A DNA stretch of 64,000 nt. Source: Arion vulgaris. Taxonomy: Eukaryota; Mollusca; Gastropoda; Stylommatophora; Arionidae. Positions 13,601 to 23,215 of the stretch are shown one piece after another. The translations under genes were made by a program, and so were the position numbers. The notes under the pieces are model-generated. The model was not told where the DNA came from. It searched no databases and worked only from the letters and a program-made list of their open reading frames with translations. The stretch spans positions 19,964,367 through 20,028,366 of the forward strand of contig CM036754.1 in assembly GCA_020796225.1 (NCBI GenBank). The letters are read 5' to 3'. The first letter of the stretch is position 1. Each line of letters starts with the position of its first letter.

Positions 13601-16600
13601 AATCTTGCTATTGACTACCTACCCCAATAAAGGGAAAATGAAAATATACAGCTTTTAAAGTGAACCTTTACATATTCCAACTGTTCAAAGAAGACCCTTC
13701 AAATAAGAATTCCAAATTAAGTTGCATTAAATTGTACGCTTTATTTGAAAATTTTCAAGTAATTTTTTAAAGCTGTAAACAAAAGCAGAGCAAAATACTA
13801 TGAGCAAAAAAAACATAATAACCCACAATGAGCAAGTGGTTTACCAAAACAAAAAAGGGAAATGGGTTTATTGAATAAATCACATTTTGTTTCTGATAAC
13901 AAATAAAAATGATAGATGAGCTAGTTATGAGAAAAAGGTATGTATGTTGAGTCTAATGTTGTTTTTAACATGATAAAATCAGCGAGCAAGTGTGGTGCAA
14001 CATGTTAGGTTCACATTGATACTGAACTGATTGGCTCCCATAAGTCACTGGGAGCACCACTATGTATTTGTTTTAGATTTATCTTAAAGAGAATTCATTT
14101 ACCTACAAAATTGTATATCTCATACAAATTGATTAATAATTAAGAAAATTGCAGCTGATTTTGTACATACACTTGCAACGGGAAAATAGGATATAAATTT
14201 AGTTCAGCCACAACCCGTTTTTCAATTCGGTAGCCAATCAGTTAATTTGTCAAGACTGGGCTAGATAGAAAACTCAAACTCTGATTTCAAGTCGAAACAT
14301 TTAAAAACCTAAAGCAAATTACTTGTTGTAATCAACAAAACAAAGTGAAAACAAAAATAAATTGTTTAGTAATGAACTTCTGAAACTTATTTTAGAAAGA
14401 TAAAAAAAATAACGAGTGGACCGAGTAATCTATGTAAACCCAACAGCAATGGCTACAGACATACAAGTGAGTAATGAGATGAGTTGATAATGATGATTTG
14501 ATGCATATGCAAGTCACAACAAATGACATACAAGTAGCTCACAAGACAAAGATATGCAAGAAACTGTGCTTGGATGGGTGGCAGACCATAAAGACTATGA
14601 CAGTATTTATTTTAAGGTGAGAAAAAAACAATCATAATTTCTTACCAAGAACGACTGACAGCCAGCCAACAACTATTGCTATCCCATCTTCTACTGTACA
14701 ATTTTGTTAGATACAGAACATAACTGACATAATATTGATAACTATTTTCATTTAAAAAATAAGTATTTTCTAGTTACAGATTTGTTTTTGTTGCGTGTGG
14801 TATAGACTGAAGTTAAACTAGCAATAATACAAAGTTGGCTGGCAGGTCAAATTAAATCTATCTTAATCAAATATACAAGCAGTTTAGATATCCTAATAAC
14901 GGATACAGTTACTGAGGTGTTGTGACCCAAACTTAGACATAGTGGTTGAAAATTGTAACCAGGGGAAGAGTACAATGGCCTACCCTAATCATAACCATCA
15001 GAGATAAAAGTCTCACCTGCTCTTTCTCCAATTTCTGACTCCAGAAAATGGAATTCAGCTAATGCTTCCACAGTGTCAGGATCTGTTTCGTCCATACTTG
15101 TCAAGTTTTCCTTGTTGTCATTCTAAAAATACAATGTAGAGATGTATCAATAGTGAATCTTAAAGAACATAAAAAATATGACAGCAACGGCTTAAATACC
15201 CACAATAAACACTGGCCTTTGTACAGATGAGATAATCAGGTAACTACATATTTTAATGATTCAATTTAAGCAAAACTGATAATTACTGAACGTAGCTCAT
15301 ATATTCTGGGCAGACTCATAGGTGTTTAACTCTTTGTGGACCAAACACCACATTACGTAGCTTTGGGTTGGACACCTTTTTCCATTGAGCCACACTAAAG
15401 GGCTTTTATTTTTATACTAAAAAAAAAACAGTTGTAGTAAATTTATATTCCAGTCCACCTTTATTAATTTAACTTAAGGTCATTCATCATTTCCATCTGC
15501 AAACACGGACATGGCTGTTTTCAATTTTTTTACACACAATTCCGACTTGAAAAATGGCTTAATCTTCTGATATAAATACTGTTTAAAAATATGCTATTGA
15601 TTCATAAAAACAGATTAAACTTTCCTGGATTGTGTAAATGTGCATGTTGTATGAATAAAAATGTTTTATGTCTTGCAGATGTATAGGATTAATTTAAATG
15701 GAGTGGTAACTGACATTTTTGCCCAAAATAACAGTTTTATGATAAAACTAATGACAGCTGTCTGTTTCAAAATGTATGATTAAAAAGATGACTTGTAAAA
15801 ACATGGTTGTTGCTCTGGTCTACTAAGAGTGAATCTGCCTCAACGGATGTAGAAAGGTATGAAAGTTGATGGCTTTTGTGACTATCTAGTTAAACAGACT
15901 CTCCATACATAGAAGTGATAACTAAATTATCACAATCACATCATAGATGTGTTAATTGTAGTGTCCTCATCCAACAAGCAACCATTACAAAACTTCAGCA
16001 TGCCCTCATTATCTATCTCCAACACTCCAATCATGTGTTTTTGATGCAAGCCTGTGTGACATCTCATACAACACCTTCCTTTTCAGAGGTTAATCCATGT
16101 AAAACATTGAAGGTTGGAAGCATTTATAGATGCCATCTACTCATACCAACACTCATCCTTTTCGATATTTTAAAGATAGACAGAAACAAATGTAAAATAA
16201 TTCAACAATAATATTGTTCTTGAAATTCTGTAAAGTAGCAAAGAATGTGTAAAACAGTGTCATGGCTCTGTTATACATGATGGGCTGTCATCACATATAT
16301 TGGAATACAAAAAAAACCACATTTTATTCTAGAAATGTAACTTTTTGTATGTGTGTTACATGCATGATGTCCTTTATTTGTTTTATCTATACAACTGTGT
16401 GAACTATTAAAAATAGATGATCAACAAAAACAGCAAAATAAAATGCATGTAAAATGTGCCTGCATAGAACAGCAAAATTATGATTAGTTTGATTGATTGG
16501 ACCATCATCATTGCACTTCGATTAGTAACCATGTGTGCTCCAATCTCTTTCATACATAGAAAGATCTCAGCGGCAGCTCACAACTCCTTAGCTTCGACAA

Positions 16601-19600
16601 TGGTCCCTGATGAAATTTTTGAAGATGTGGAAAATATTTTGTAGGAATTTTATTTTTTTCCTATTTTTAATAAATTTTGCCCAGGCAGAGGCTTTTCATT
16701 CTGCTCTTTTCCATTTTTAAACTGCCAAGTGTTCTTTTATGTGCTTAACTTGAACACCGGGCCTACATTTAATGGTCCGTCTCCGATAGGACCAGGAACT
16801 CAATCTCCACTAAAAGATGTGAGTAAACAGTCATGACAAATTATATCAGTATTACGTACATATTGTTCTGATATAGCTTTAGAAAGAGAAATCATTACAA
16901 AATATGTGGAGCACAGAAATAAACTCCAAAATAAGGTTGACCAGAAAGATCTGCTAAGGAATTTAGCAGGGTCATCGTACAATGAGGCAGTAGAACGAAA
17001 TCAAAGAAAGAAATAAACAAGCTTCCGAAGGAATAGATGCTGTATTGATCCTATTTTTACTTTTTCATGTATCATACAACACTATTCAGAGTGGCAAAGA
17101 GATATTTTTATCAATCTTGTGGATATCAAAAAAAGCTATTAAAAACATATGCACACAAACAATAAAAGAAGTGATAAATTGATAAAAGTCACCTTTAGCT
17201 TAACTCCTTTTCTTTCTAGTCTCTCTTCAGCTTCATCATCAGCTGCCAATCCATCCTCATTTTCATCACTTGGATAATAAAAAAATGTTATTGAAATGTC
17301 AAATGGATATTTTGTGGAATTCCCCCAATTTGTACTATAAATTCAGCAGTAGTTATGCTACCTAAAATCGTGCCTGATTTTTGCGTGAAGGCTTGCTTTT
17401 CTTTTCACCAGTGTCCCTCACCATTCAAGCAAGCCTTACTTTGACTTCAGAGATTTTTGTAATTGAGATTCCCAGTTAAAGGACCAGGGTTTCGTGTTGT
17501 TCAATCAAGTATTGTGTGCATACCAGGAATTTTGACCCAAACTGGCATCGAACCCTGGAATTTCCATGACATGTGGTCACTAGCACAGTCTGTTATTAAC
17601 TCGTATCAGCAACAGCTAAATATTAGTTTAAAAACTAGAATATAAAACTTGCAGACATTAAGAAATATATAGTATATTCTGGAGAAAGATAGTATTTTGT
17701 GAATGGATGCAACTTTACTATTTGACATTTAGTGTTACAAAGAAAATAATTACTAAAAACCAAGTCAAATATGACCAGAAACCGTGCCTGCATTAATACA
17801 CAAAGTCATATGGATTGCCGTAGCAGATGTTAGCTAGACAAAAATGAAATGATCACAATATGTTTGAAAGTTTGTTAATAAAATAATGTGCAAGATTTAT
17901 AAAAATATTCTTTTCTTCTCTTCCAAAACTCGGAACAAAGCAGGAAGTTATTAGAAAAAAACTTAAAAATATTTCTAATAAGGTTGTTTAAGTGGCTATA
18001 TAGATGAGCTAATCATAAGGCCGCCACTTGTATAGATGCCATACGCCTGAACTACTATTTATCTATTAATAATTCACCTCATCTCTGTCGTTAGGATTTT
18101 CCGCTCATTAGCTGCTATTATTGGCCATGTTTGACACGGGTAACATAGTGTTGGCCAGAAAATCGTTCTTATAAGATTAGATCAAAACTATATGTCCAAA
18201 TAAATTTAACTGTTATAATAAACACAAACCAACCTTAGATCATCATCATCATCCACAACATTGCCTGTGTTCAGGAAATCAAAAGTAGTCATGACTGCAT
18301 TCTCAGCATCAATTAAAGCATTATCTGTGACCATGTTGCCAATCTTTTTTAACCCTGCCCTGTCAAAAACAAAAAGATGAGAACATATGAAATAAACAGT
18401 ACAACTGAAAAATTAAAACAGACATAAAGGATCAAGTCAATTAACTCCTTGTGGACCAAATGCTACACTACATGGTTTTGGGTTGAACGTATTTTTACCA
18501 GGAGCGACACTAAAGGGCATTTTGTATTCCAGTAACAAATGGATTGTAAAAACATGGCTTTTGCCCTGGCCCACTAATAGTTAAGATATACAAAGATAAA
18601 AATTTTGACTACAACAGAGAGCCACACAGAAAAAGTATAACGAGTACAGAGCAAAAGATGGAGCGATGGCATCAATAACAGCCGTAAGAAAATGAATAGC
18701 AGCTTACAAAGTGCCTTAAAATAAGCACACAAAAGATCACTACAATAGAGCCAGTACTAACATATGGAAGTGTATCACTGACAATAAGTAAACAAGGAAA
18801 ATCTCTAAAGATCACAGAGATATAAATGGTTTCAAGATGAATGACTGATTTCACTGCACAGGGTTTTGCCTTGTCCCTCAGCAGAAATGATTACGCCAAC
18901 TACCAAGAGTACTGTACAAAGTACAAACTCCATATCTCTGGAAACAATAATAGGGACCTCTGGAAAAATGCACTCATAAATAGAGTGGCGCTGTAATGAA
19001 AATTTAAACACTCGACCTTCAGAACGCAAGACAGCGGCGTAACCAGAGAGACAACGGCTTAAGCAGAGAAACAGCCACCTGAGATATAATTTTACAGAGG
19101 AATGCTGCAAATTTAACAGACTGCAACAACGACTAATGCTGATGTGCTGAAAAAGGATGATGCACAGAGAAACCTTACTATAAACATAAGAGAGAGACAT
19201 CATTTTTTCCAGACATGTCATGAGAAAGGGAGGTTAGAACACATAGTGACAACCAGCAAAATCGAGTGACAATTCGGGACAGTCTAACTTCATGGCATGG
19301 AAGATTATCAACATCCAAACTGATAGTCACTGCGCAAGGCCCACGTAATTTGTAAAGATCCACGATCCCCAGTATCAGCAGACATCACAAATGACAATGA
19401 TGGCACTTGACGAACAAGATAAATTATAATTTCAACATAAAATATAGCTTTCAGTAAAAATAAACTTGATTAGGACTGTCTTCAATATAACTTAGTAAGC
19501 ATGTGATTACCGTTTCCCTTGAATATCTCGTTTGTTGGACTGTTCACCGTTAACTAGAATAGACTGAGAAATGTCATTATCTGTGTCCCCTGTCTGGGTC

Positions 19601-22600
19601 TGCATGCCTAGAAGAGAGCGGACTCGAGCAGACCGAACATCAATTATAGTGTCTGTGTAACCAATTTCTTGGAGATACCTACAGGAAAACAATGTCAATC
19701 ACTTTATTTAAGTAAATTATTGAAAAAAAACATTTCAGGTCAATTAAATGATATTGTTCCACATTTATTTTCTCTTCAGTCTTCAACCTCATTTTCGTTT
19801 TTATTTTTTAATTTACACAAAAATTATTTTTATTTTAGGTTTAAAAATAAAATAGTTTAGCCAAATGAGGATTTTTCACCCCACTACTTATAACATTTAC
19901 ACAAAAGAAAACAGCTATAGAACAATAAATGTAAGAACAAGTCAAAAAAAAGAAAACAAGTAATGAATATGGACTAGAATTACTATTTAGAAAACTAAAA
20001 GCTAAGCTAAATTATCAAAACAACCTCTTCACTTTACAGTTCCTTCAAGTACCTGTCTATATTTGTGTAAACATCGAAAAAGATATAGTGTATAAGACTG
20101 TGCGTGGTGACAGATTAGTTAGCCAATGTTTCTAAAGGTATGCACATTCAAGAGAGCTTAAATTTTGGGATACTGTCATAATTTTAAAGACATTTCAATA
20201 TATCCACTTTTATATCTGGTTGTGGTACAACTTTTATTTTAGTCCAACATTTTGATTACATCTCTATGTTGTTTCTTTACAGAATGGACTATTCTTCCCC
20301 CTCCCATGGATTGTGCTATGATAGCTATTATTTTTTGTCCACAGATAAGTTAGCCAATATTTATATAGGTTTCATAAATTCTAGTATGCAGAACTTGGCC
20401 AATAGTTAAGAAGAAGCATAAAAATAGCTTTATCAACCAACATTTTATTCTTAAGATTCACTTGATAAAATTTTTTTACTCTGGTCCCTTCATTTTCTTC
20501 AAAGAAACAGTTCCAAGTGACGAGTAAACTCCAGGCTAGAAAAGGAGAGAACAAATATGCAAACAACCAATAACTAACACAAAAGTTGTAAATAAATAGA
20601 ATCTACGCACTGTCTAAGAAGTTGGCGTCCCTGACGCCATGTAGCATTGCTTGTTCCTGATGTTGACAGAGAAATTTCTCCATCTAATTGGTCATCTAAA
20701 ATTGAAAAGAATTATCAAGATAGAATAAATTATGCAGCCAATGTAAAACAAATTATAATAAACATCCCATTTTATTACAATATGCGTTACACAATTTAAC
20801 CTACTAATCTTGTCATAAATAAACTTGACCCATCAGTACTACAAAGGTTTGACGAAGAGGCAAGAAACAACTCTCTAATGAAGAATATGAGAGAAATTCT
20901 GGAGAACTGTTGGTGTTGCAAAGTTCTGCTCAGGACAAGATATTTGATGATGATGATGCTTGGGTTGTGGATCGAGCTCACCACCGCTTAAGCTGTTTAT
21001 GTATTAGAAAGCTTTATTAGGGTTTGTACATGCAGACACAAATGAGAAAAGATACAGTGGAGAGATATCACCAGACTTAAGACCGTTTAGCCTGATGACT
21101 AGAGCTAATATAAAATAACTATAGCAATAACAACATACCTTTATTGTCTTTCTCAAATGATGGTGGTTTTAAATCTTCTGGATTCAAGTCTGTTCCATAT
21201 TTTAGCTTGTGATACTTTGCCCTGATAAAATAAATAAACATAAGTTTGCATTAGATGTATAACTAATTTCTGTGGATAAATTTGTCAACATATACATTCC
21301 ACCATGTTTATCAAAATAAGTGCAAGATTAAAACTTGTTCTTGTTCCTAGTAAAATTATCTTGCAGTGTTCTGTCCTGTGTCCAACATTTCTGCTTCTTT
21401 GAAGGGATAGTACAGAGTGGGAGATCCAAATTGTCTGGTGGAGACAAAACACAATACAAGTCCTAAAACGGATGAAAATGTTCACTATCCACAATGACCT
21501 CAATGAGTCAGAAAAGTGGCAAATCATGAACAAGGTCTTTGGCGTAGATTATACATATGCTGCATTGAGTGGATGAAAAGTGATCAATAAAGAGTATCAG
21601 ATGCTAATAGCGAGAAAAAAAATGAAAAGGACAATGCTTGGGGTCAGACAAACCAAACTTTTTCAGACATACCAGTCCTACATGCATAGGAGCCTATGAA
21701 TCAAGGTACAACATATTCTCTTTCTCTATGCAAATCAGTGATCAACTAGGTTCCTCTTCTTCAAATGCTCCATATCGACCACTTGTCTACCACTCTGTGT
21801 GATTTGTATCTGATCTGAGCCTAAGAGCGATTGTACTCTGTGCCAGTTATGCGCTTACAAGTAGGCCAGCACATCCGATTTCTGCGCTGCTTTTTATTTA
21901 CTAGGGTAGCATCCTAGGGCCTACATCAGTCGCCTCTTACGACATGAATTGTAGGTTGCAGTGGTACTATTATTTGCTTCCCTTGCAGACCCAGGCACCA
22001 CACAGTGATTAACTAGGTTGATAAGAAGAAAGTTAACAAAGAAGTCATAAATCGGAAAAAAGACAGAAAACAAAAACAAATTCTCAATATACAGCATTTC
22101 TTTACAAAAAGGAGCAATTGAATGTTCTTAATTTATTTACTTTTTAAATTATATTGTCAAAAACTGAAATATTCATAGTAATAGTTTTTAAATTGGTATT
22201 TTACCTTTCTTGCTTGAGTGCAAACTCCAACATCTTTATTCGTCGGACCAAGTCCTGCTTCAAATTTTCTTGCCCTTTTCTTTCCCCTTGCAAGAATGCT
22301 ATTTTTGCCTGAAAAGTAACAAAATTATATCCACTTTGATTAAGACAAGTAAGCCAGTCATAGGGTACAATATTATACATAGAGTATATTTTTTTCAACA
22401 CAATTTGATTAAACAGCCATTTGATTAAATTAAACTTACAAGCTGGTCATTTGATCCATTTGAAGCTGGTATGGCCAGTGTGGGGGTGTTAGTAATTCTT
22501 ACTGAGCGTGAGAATTTAAATTTGATGTTTATAATAAAATAATAATCTAAGCTAGAAATAACTAAATGGTAAATATTAAAATAACACTACTGAACAAAAA

Positions 22601-23215
22601 CAATATTATTCATCAGATCTGAGTGAGATCATGCAACTTTTACACTGTTTACAACTCAACTAAAACCTGTATAATTTCCCCTAAGTTTGATCACTAAAGG
22701 GGGAACTAGCACACTGTGTATGAGCATTTCATATATTTAAGATTTTTAGTTTGGTAAACACAAAAGCAATTAAAACAGAATACTGATTCATCAAAATAGT
22801 CGGTATTTTAGGGGGAAAATTCATTAACTTCGTCCTTGGTTATTCCCCTTGAATTCATTGTTGACTACAAACAACTAGATTTATGCTAGTTTCACAATAC
22901 AGTAAAGATGTAGAATGATTACTAGAAAGCACCGTATAACTATTGTTCTAGTATTTCACACACATAAAATGCATTCAGTCAACACCAAGCGACAACCATT
23001 ACAGAGTTACTCACTTGGAGTTCTGCCCGTTCGACTTCCCATTGAGATTTCTCCATTTCGAATCTTGCCCATTCTGTCTGAAGAAAATGGAGAATCCCAG
23101 GCATAGAGTACTGAGGGCGTTGTTTGATTCCATCGTCTTGTTGTGATTTTGTAACCATGCCTAAACCGGGCCCTAGTTGGCCTCCGTGTTGTGATCCTGG
23201 ACCGTCTTCTATCAT
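1532..23215 (-). CDS. STRN: Striatin-family gene, 5' half (11 exons, 432 codons), 3' WD40 part outside the window
   Basis: Striatins scaffold the STRIPAK complex, binding the PP2A A/C core and bringing in GCKIII kinases, MOB4 and other partners at cytoplasmic membranes. Joining the eleven exons gives one uninterrupted frame of 1296 nt. Landmarks: caveolin-binding motif FLQTEWARF (residues 44-52), coiled coil about 53-110 (contains VRRIKMLEFALKQER), calmodulin-binding-like helix starting WRQGRQLLRQYLQEIGY (149-165), acidic linker, LKEQYKKERKGKK (339-351), and LGLGELAGLTVNNEAD (412-427), which in the family immediately precedes the WD40 propeller. The length before the propeller matches vertebrate striatins. 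The WD40 exons must lie left of base 1, so the gene is cut by the window edge rather than shown to be broken. Vertebrates have three paralogues and many invertebrates one (Cka in flies), so I do not assign a paralogue. Every junction has GT/AG and the phases agree. Confidence 0.95.
2357..2618 (+). mobile_element. S3 SINE (tRNA-headed) with a target-site duplication
   Basis: Head with A-box-like 'gcgagttgttagtgaactcg' and B-box-like 'gagttcaactcc', then 'acccagcctcaactgggtac' and the end 'ataccacgagtatgaaaggg'. Flanks are 'tacagtactttt' (2345-2356) and 'tacagcactttt' (2619-2630). Confidence 0.85.
2640..2970 (-). mobile_element. LINE 3' end (type gamma), decayed
   Basis: The reverse complement ends in a DHDRAVWRKCFQAICNV-like stretch, matching the VAQDRxVWRNxLQALCNV ending also seen at 54360 and 63480. 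Confidence 0.62.
2975..3510 (-). mobile_element. LINE 3' end (type alpha)
   Basis: Minus-strand frames encode LYSSECWKRTQHIIHKLETF then NKCLKRILQIFWSNTITNEE, and in another frame GRKAAERQQWNSLVKALC. This is the end of a LINE reverse transcriptase, broken by a frameshift near 3100-3180. Confidence 0.78.
3522..3625 (-). mobile_element. S3 SINE 3' part
   Basis: 'ttcataccatgaggtattt' then 'ctcacgatgggtgatgttgt' correspond to the reversed S3 3' half. Confidence 0.6.
3651..3913 (-). mobile_element. S2 SINE
   Basis: Full-length S2 in reverse orientation, with the (ttc)n tail on its left and the TAGTGCCGGAGCC head at its right end. Confidence 0.8.
4145..4310 (-). mobile_element. S5 SINE 3' fragment (copy 1 of a tandem pair)
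   Basis: On the plus strand: 'gattgataggaccatcatta', 'ggtgagtaaagtgtgatcct', 'gaagatctcagcagcagtgc'. This is the reversed 3' half of S5 as in 62010-62470. Confidence 0.7.
4320..4490 (-). mobile_element. S5 SINE 3' fragment (copy 2 of a tandem pair)
   Basis: Repeats the same blocks as 4145-4310 with substitutions, in the same orientation. Confidence 0.7.
4585..4665. mobile_element. TTAA-flanked foldback MITE (family M2)
   Basis: 81 bp including TTAA at both ends; inner ends CTCCTTGTGGACCAAATG / CTGGTCCACTAAGAG form the inverted repeat. It is the shortest of four copies. Confidence 0.75.
5165..5333. repeat. 27-bp tandem array, continued at 6231-6275
   Basis: Unit 'gctagcaagaatgtaagcag' + 'cacttaa', about five copies, interrupted by the two MITEs at 5334-6226, after which similar units resume. 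Confidence 0.85.
5334..5558 (+). mobile_element. MITE M3, copy 1
   Basis: About 225 bp with inverted ends TAACTGATTAGCT / AGCCAATCAGTTAA. It aligns throughout with the inverted copy at 14023-14245. Its right TTAA is shared with the next element. Confidence 0.75.
5559..6226. mobile_element. Large palindromic foldback element with TTAA flanks
   Basis: 668 bp made of two long arms (about 300 bp each) that are imperfect reverse complements around a centre near 5905. For example 'gcgttgccatggaaacaata' (left) pairs with the region around 6095-6110, and 'aggatatattaaatattaca' with its reverse near 5950-5970. The ends are G-rich and C-rich, and TTAA lies at 5555-5558 and 6227-6230. Confidence 0.82.
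6655..6900 (+). mobile_element. S3 SINE, diverged
   Basis: 'agcatagttagtgcactcgc', 'ggtccgggttcaattt', then 'attgtgtgccgaaagtaaat' and 'acaggcgtaacactgtattc' match S3 with many changes. Confidence 0.72.
7067..7120 (+). mobile_element. S2 SINE, 5' part only
   Basis: The head 'ttgctggggcttacaagggg' through 'aacactgtgacct', then similarity stops before the core. Confidence 0.6.
8193..8285 (-). CDS. STRN: Striatin exon 10
   Basis: It encodes R, then PTRHALQAMLASLGSEDNM and STAGEITHLPA. The acceptor is CGTCTTACAG. Two in-phase donors are possible: CCTGCAG/GTGAAG (end 8193, chosen) and AATGCTG/GTAGGG (end 8175), which would add GEDHNA. Either keeps the frame into exon 11. Confidence 0.85.
9290..9935 (-). 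mobile_element. LINE 3' end (type alpha)
   Basis: Same family as 2975-3510: MPVGTLARTVLRWTANGGKD, TWETIGRRAAAIK and an upstream KxETFQNKxLRRILHIFWSN-like part. Stops and frameshifts are present. Confidence 0.75.
10390..10735 (+). mobile_element. LINE relic in striatin intron 9
   Basis: Decayed frames resemble MWFYRRILQIPRM, then SLLST, SFFGYVMRKDGLEHMM and GxRGGxR, a LINE C-terminal pattern. It shares blocks with 19081-19380. Confidence 0.55.
10770..10940 (+). mobile_element. LINE 3' end relic (type gamma)
   Basis: Encodes EQVAQDRSVWRNCLQAIST near its end, the gamma-type terminus. Confidence 0.6.
11661..11764. mobile_element. TTAA-flanked foldback MITE (family M2)
   Basis: 104 bp, same ends as 4585-4665 ('ctcattgtggaccaaatgcc', 'gccctggtccactaagaa'), with TTAA at each side. 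Confidence 0.77.
11891..11998 (-). CDS. STRN: Striatin exon 9 (KEQYKKERKGKK block)
   Basis: It encodes EKRDPQAGEDEEWVV then NQRHISELKEQYKKERKGKK. The basic LKEQYKKERKGKK block is highly conserved. I placed the acceptor at AAACAG, 11998. A second in-phase AG lies inside (GCAG before GTGAGGAC), so the first residues are less certain. The donor is AATA/GTAAGT. Confidence 0.9.
12842..13093 (+). mobile_element. S2 SINE in striatin intron 8
   Basis: Head, 'gcatgtcgtaagaggcga' core, 'agaaatcggatgtgctggcc' and 'agagtggttaacaagtggtc' are all present. An S5 fragment follows directly. Confidence 0.8.
13105..13300 (-). mobile_element. S5 SINE 3' fragment
   Basis: 'cacttcagtgagtaaccatg', 'ttcttacacaggaaaatctc' and the end 'aatattgcgtagga' match S5. 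It follows an S2 SINE. Confidence 0.68.
14023..14245 (-). mobile_element. MITE M3, copy 2
   Basis: Ends GAACTGATTGGCTCC / AGCCAATCAGTTAA; the interior block 'aattaagaaaattgcagctg' matches copy 1 reversed. Confidence 0.75.
15017..15122 (-). CDS. STRN: Striatin exon 8
   Basis: It encodes NDNKENLTSMDETDPDTVEA then LAEFHFLESEIGERA. The DPDTxEALxEFxFL pattern is conserved in the striatin linker. The acceptor is GTATTTTTAG and the donor GCAG/GTGAGA, phase 1. Confidence 0.92.
15326..15834. mobile_element. Long copy of foldback MITE M2
   Basis: The left end 'ttaactctttgtggaccaaa' and the right end 'tgctctggtctactaagagt' match M2, but the interior is about 500 bp. The right TTAA has decayed to TGAA. 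It may be closer to the parent element or carry an insertion. Confidence 0.6.
16488..16812 (-). mobile_element. S5 SINE
   Basis: From 'tttgattgattggaccatca' to 'ggaccaggaactcaatctcc'. It lacks the tRNA-like head. Confidence 0.72.
17193..17268 (-). CDS. STRN: Striatin exon 7 (acidic linker)
   Basis: A short exon encoding DENEDGLAADDEAEERLERK then GVKLK. It is charged, low in complexity and in phase with both neighbours (AG acceptor at TATCCAAG, donor AAAG/GTGACT). It is supported by position and phase more than by conserved sequence. Confidence 0.82.
17269..18233 (-). other. Striatin intron 6, with a tRNA-like relic
   Basis: About 17500-17605 on the minus strand resembles a decayed tRNA-like SINE head (B-box-like GGGTTCGATGCC). 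Nothing else is recognisable. Confidence 0.55.
18234..18359 (-). CDS. STRN: Striatin exon 6
   Basis: It encodes AGLKKIGNMVTDNALIDAEN, AVMTTFDFL and a run of aspartates (DDDDDL). The motif in which alternating D/A residues lead into FDFL is typical of striatins. The acceptor is GTTTTTGACAG. The donor is AAG/GTTGGT, weaker than consensus but in phase. Confidence 0.9.
18441..18584. mobile_element. TTAA-flanked foldback MITE (family M2)
   Basis: 144 bp with TTAA at both sides and M2 ends ('ctccttgtggaccaaatgct', 'gccctggcccactaatag'). Confidence 0.78.
19081..19380 (+). mobile_element. LINE relic in striatin intron 5
   Basis: Nucleotide blocks around the 'catgtcatgagaaagg' motif and the downstream 'gtaaagatccacgatcccc' match the relic at 10390-10735. 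There is no open frame. Confidence 0.5.
19511..19678 (-). CDS. STRN: Striatin exon 5
   Basis: It encodes YLQEIGYTDTIIDVRSARVR followed by SLLGMQTQTGDTDNDISQS and a hydrophilic tail. YLQEIGYTDTI and VRSLLG are family signatures. The acceptor is TTTTCCTGTAG and the donor AAACG/GTAATC, phase 2. Confidence 0.94.
19679..20610 (-). other. Striatin intron 4
   Basis: About 930 bp of AT-rich DNA in which I see no repeat or coding signal. Confidence 0.6.
20611..20695 (-). CDS. STRN: Striatin exon 4 (start of calmodulin-binding-like helix)
   Basis: It encodes DDQLDGEISLSTSGTSNAT followed by WRQGRQLLRQ, the start of the helix that binds calcium-calmodulin in vertebrate striatin. The acceptor is CAATTTTAG and the donor CA/GTGCGT. 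The split glutamine codon is completed by exon 5. Confidence 0.93.
20830..20965 (+). mobile_element. LINE 3' relic
   Basis: A short stretch ending 'ttgcaaagttctgctcagga' then gat repeats. The same ending occurs at 53960-54025 after a better LINE frame. Confidence 0.45.
20958..20998 (-). mobile_element. S4 SINE head relic
   Basis: Reverse 'cagcttaagcggtggtgagc' plus 'cgatccacaacccaagc', the tRNA-like S4 head only. Confidence 0.55.
21139..21221 (-). CDS. STRN: Striatin exon 3
   Basis: It encodes R, then AKYHKLKYGTDLNPEDLKPP and SFEKDNK, matching the family block AKYHKLKYGT. The acceptor is TTTTATCAG and the donor AAAG/GTATGT. Phases on both sides fit the neighbouring exons. Confidence 0.94.
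21753..22002 (-). mobile_element. S2 SINE with a 17-bp target-site duplication
   Basis: Complete reverse S2. Flanks are 'cagtgatcaactaggtt' (21736-21752) and 'cagtgattaactaggtt' (22003-22019), 16 of 17 identical. This defines the element ends. Confidence 0.88.
22205..22308 (-). CDS. STRN: Striatin exon 2 (coiled coil)
   Basis: It encodes AKIAFLQGERKGQENLKQ and onward through VRRIKMLEFALKQE, the dimerising coiled coil and the most conserved N-terminal block of the family. The acceptor is TTACTTTTCAG and the donor GAAAG/GTAAAA, phase 2. Confidence 0.95.
22309..23014 (-). other. Striatin intron 1
   Basis: About 700 bp, AT-rich, without a recognisable repeat. Confidence 0.6.
23015..23215 (-). 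CDS. STRN: Striatin exon 1 (start codon, caveolin-binding motif)
   Basis: This exon encodes residues 1-67. The first in-frame ATG is at 23215. The frame runs further upstream without an ATG and meets a TAA near 23304, so this start is well supported. The segment QYSMPGILHFLQTEWARFE is nearly identical to the striatin N-terminus. The donor after GAACTCCAA is GTGAGT, phase 0. Confidence 0.94.

Larger units (their letters stand above)
11999..15016 (-). other. Striatin intron 8
   Basis: It contains an S3 tail relic (about 12495-12525), S2 and S5 SINEs (12842-13300) and a MITE (14023-14245). 12010-12490, 13310-14020 and 14250-15010 hold nothing I recognise. Confidence 0.7.
15123..17192 (-). other. 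Striatin intron 7
   Basis: It holds a long foldback-MITE copy (15326-15834) and an S5 SINE (16488-16812). The rest is AT-rich with no recognisable feature. Confidence 0.7.
18360..19510 (-). other. Striatin intron 5
   Basis: It holds a TTAA foldback MITE (18441-18584) and a LINE relic (about 19081-19380). 18590-19080 has open minus-strand frames without recognisable similarity. Confidence 0.65.
20696..22204 (-). other. Striatin introns 2 and 3 (exon 3 lies between them at 21139-21221)
   Basis: Intron 3 carries a LINE 3' relic (20830-20965) abutting an S4 SINE head relic (about 20960-20998). Intron 2 carries an S2 SINE with a 17-bp target-site duplication (21753-22002). The stretch 21345-21550 is unassigned. 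Confidence 0.65.

Noticed and set aside
18832..19221. 129-codon minus-strand frame in striatin intron 5
   Set aside because: It partly overlaps a plus-strand LINE relic and shows no recognisable domain.
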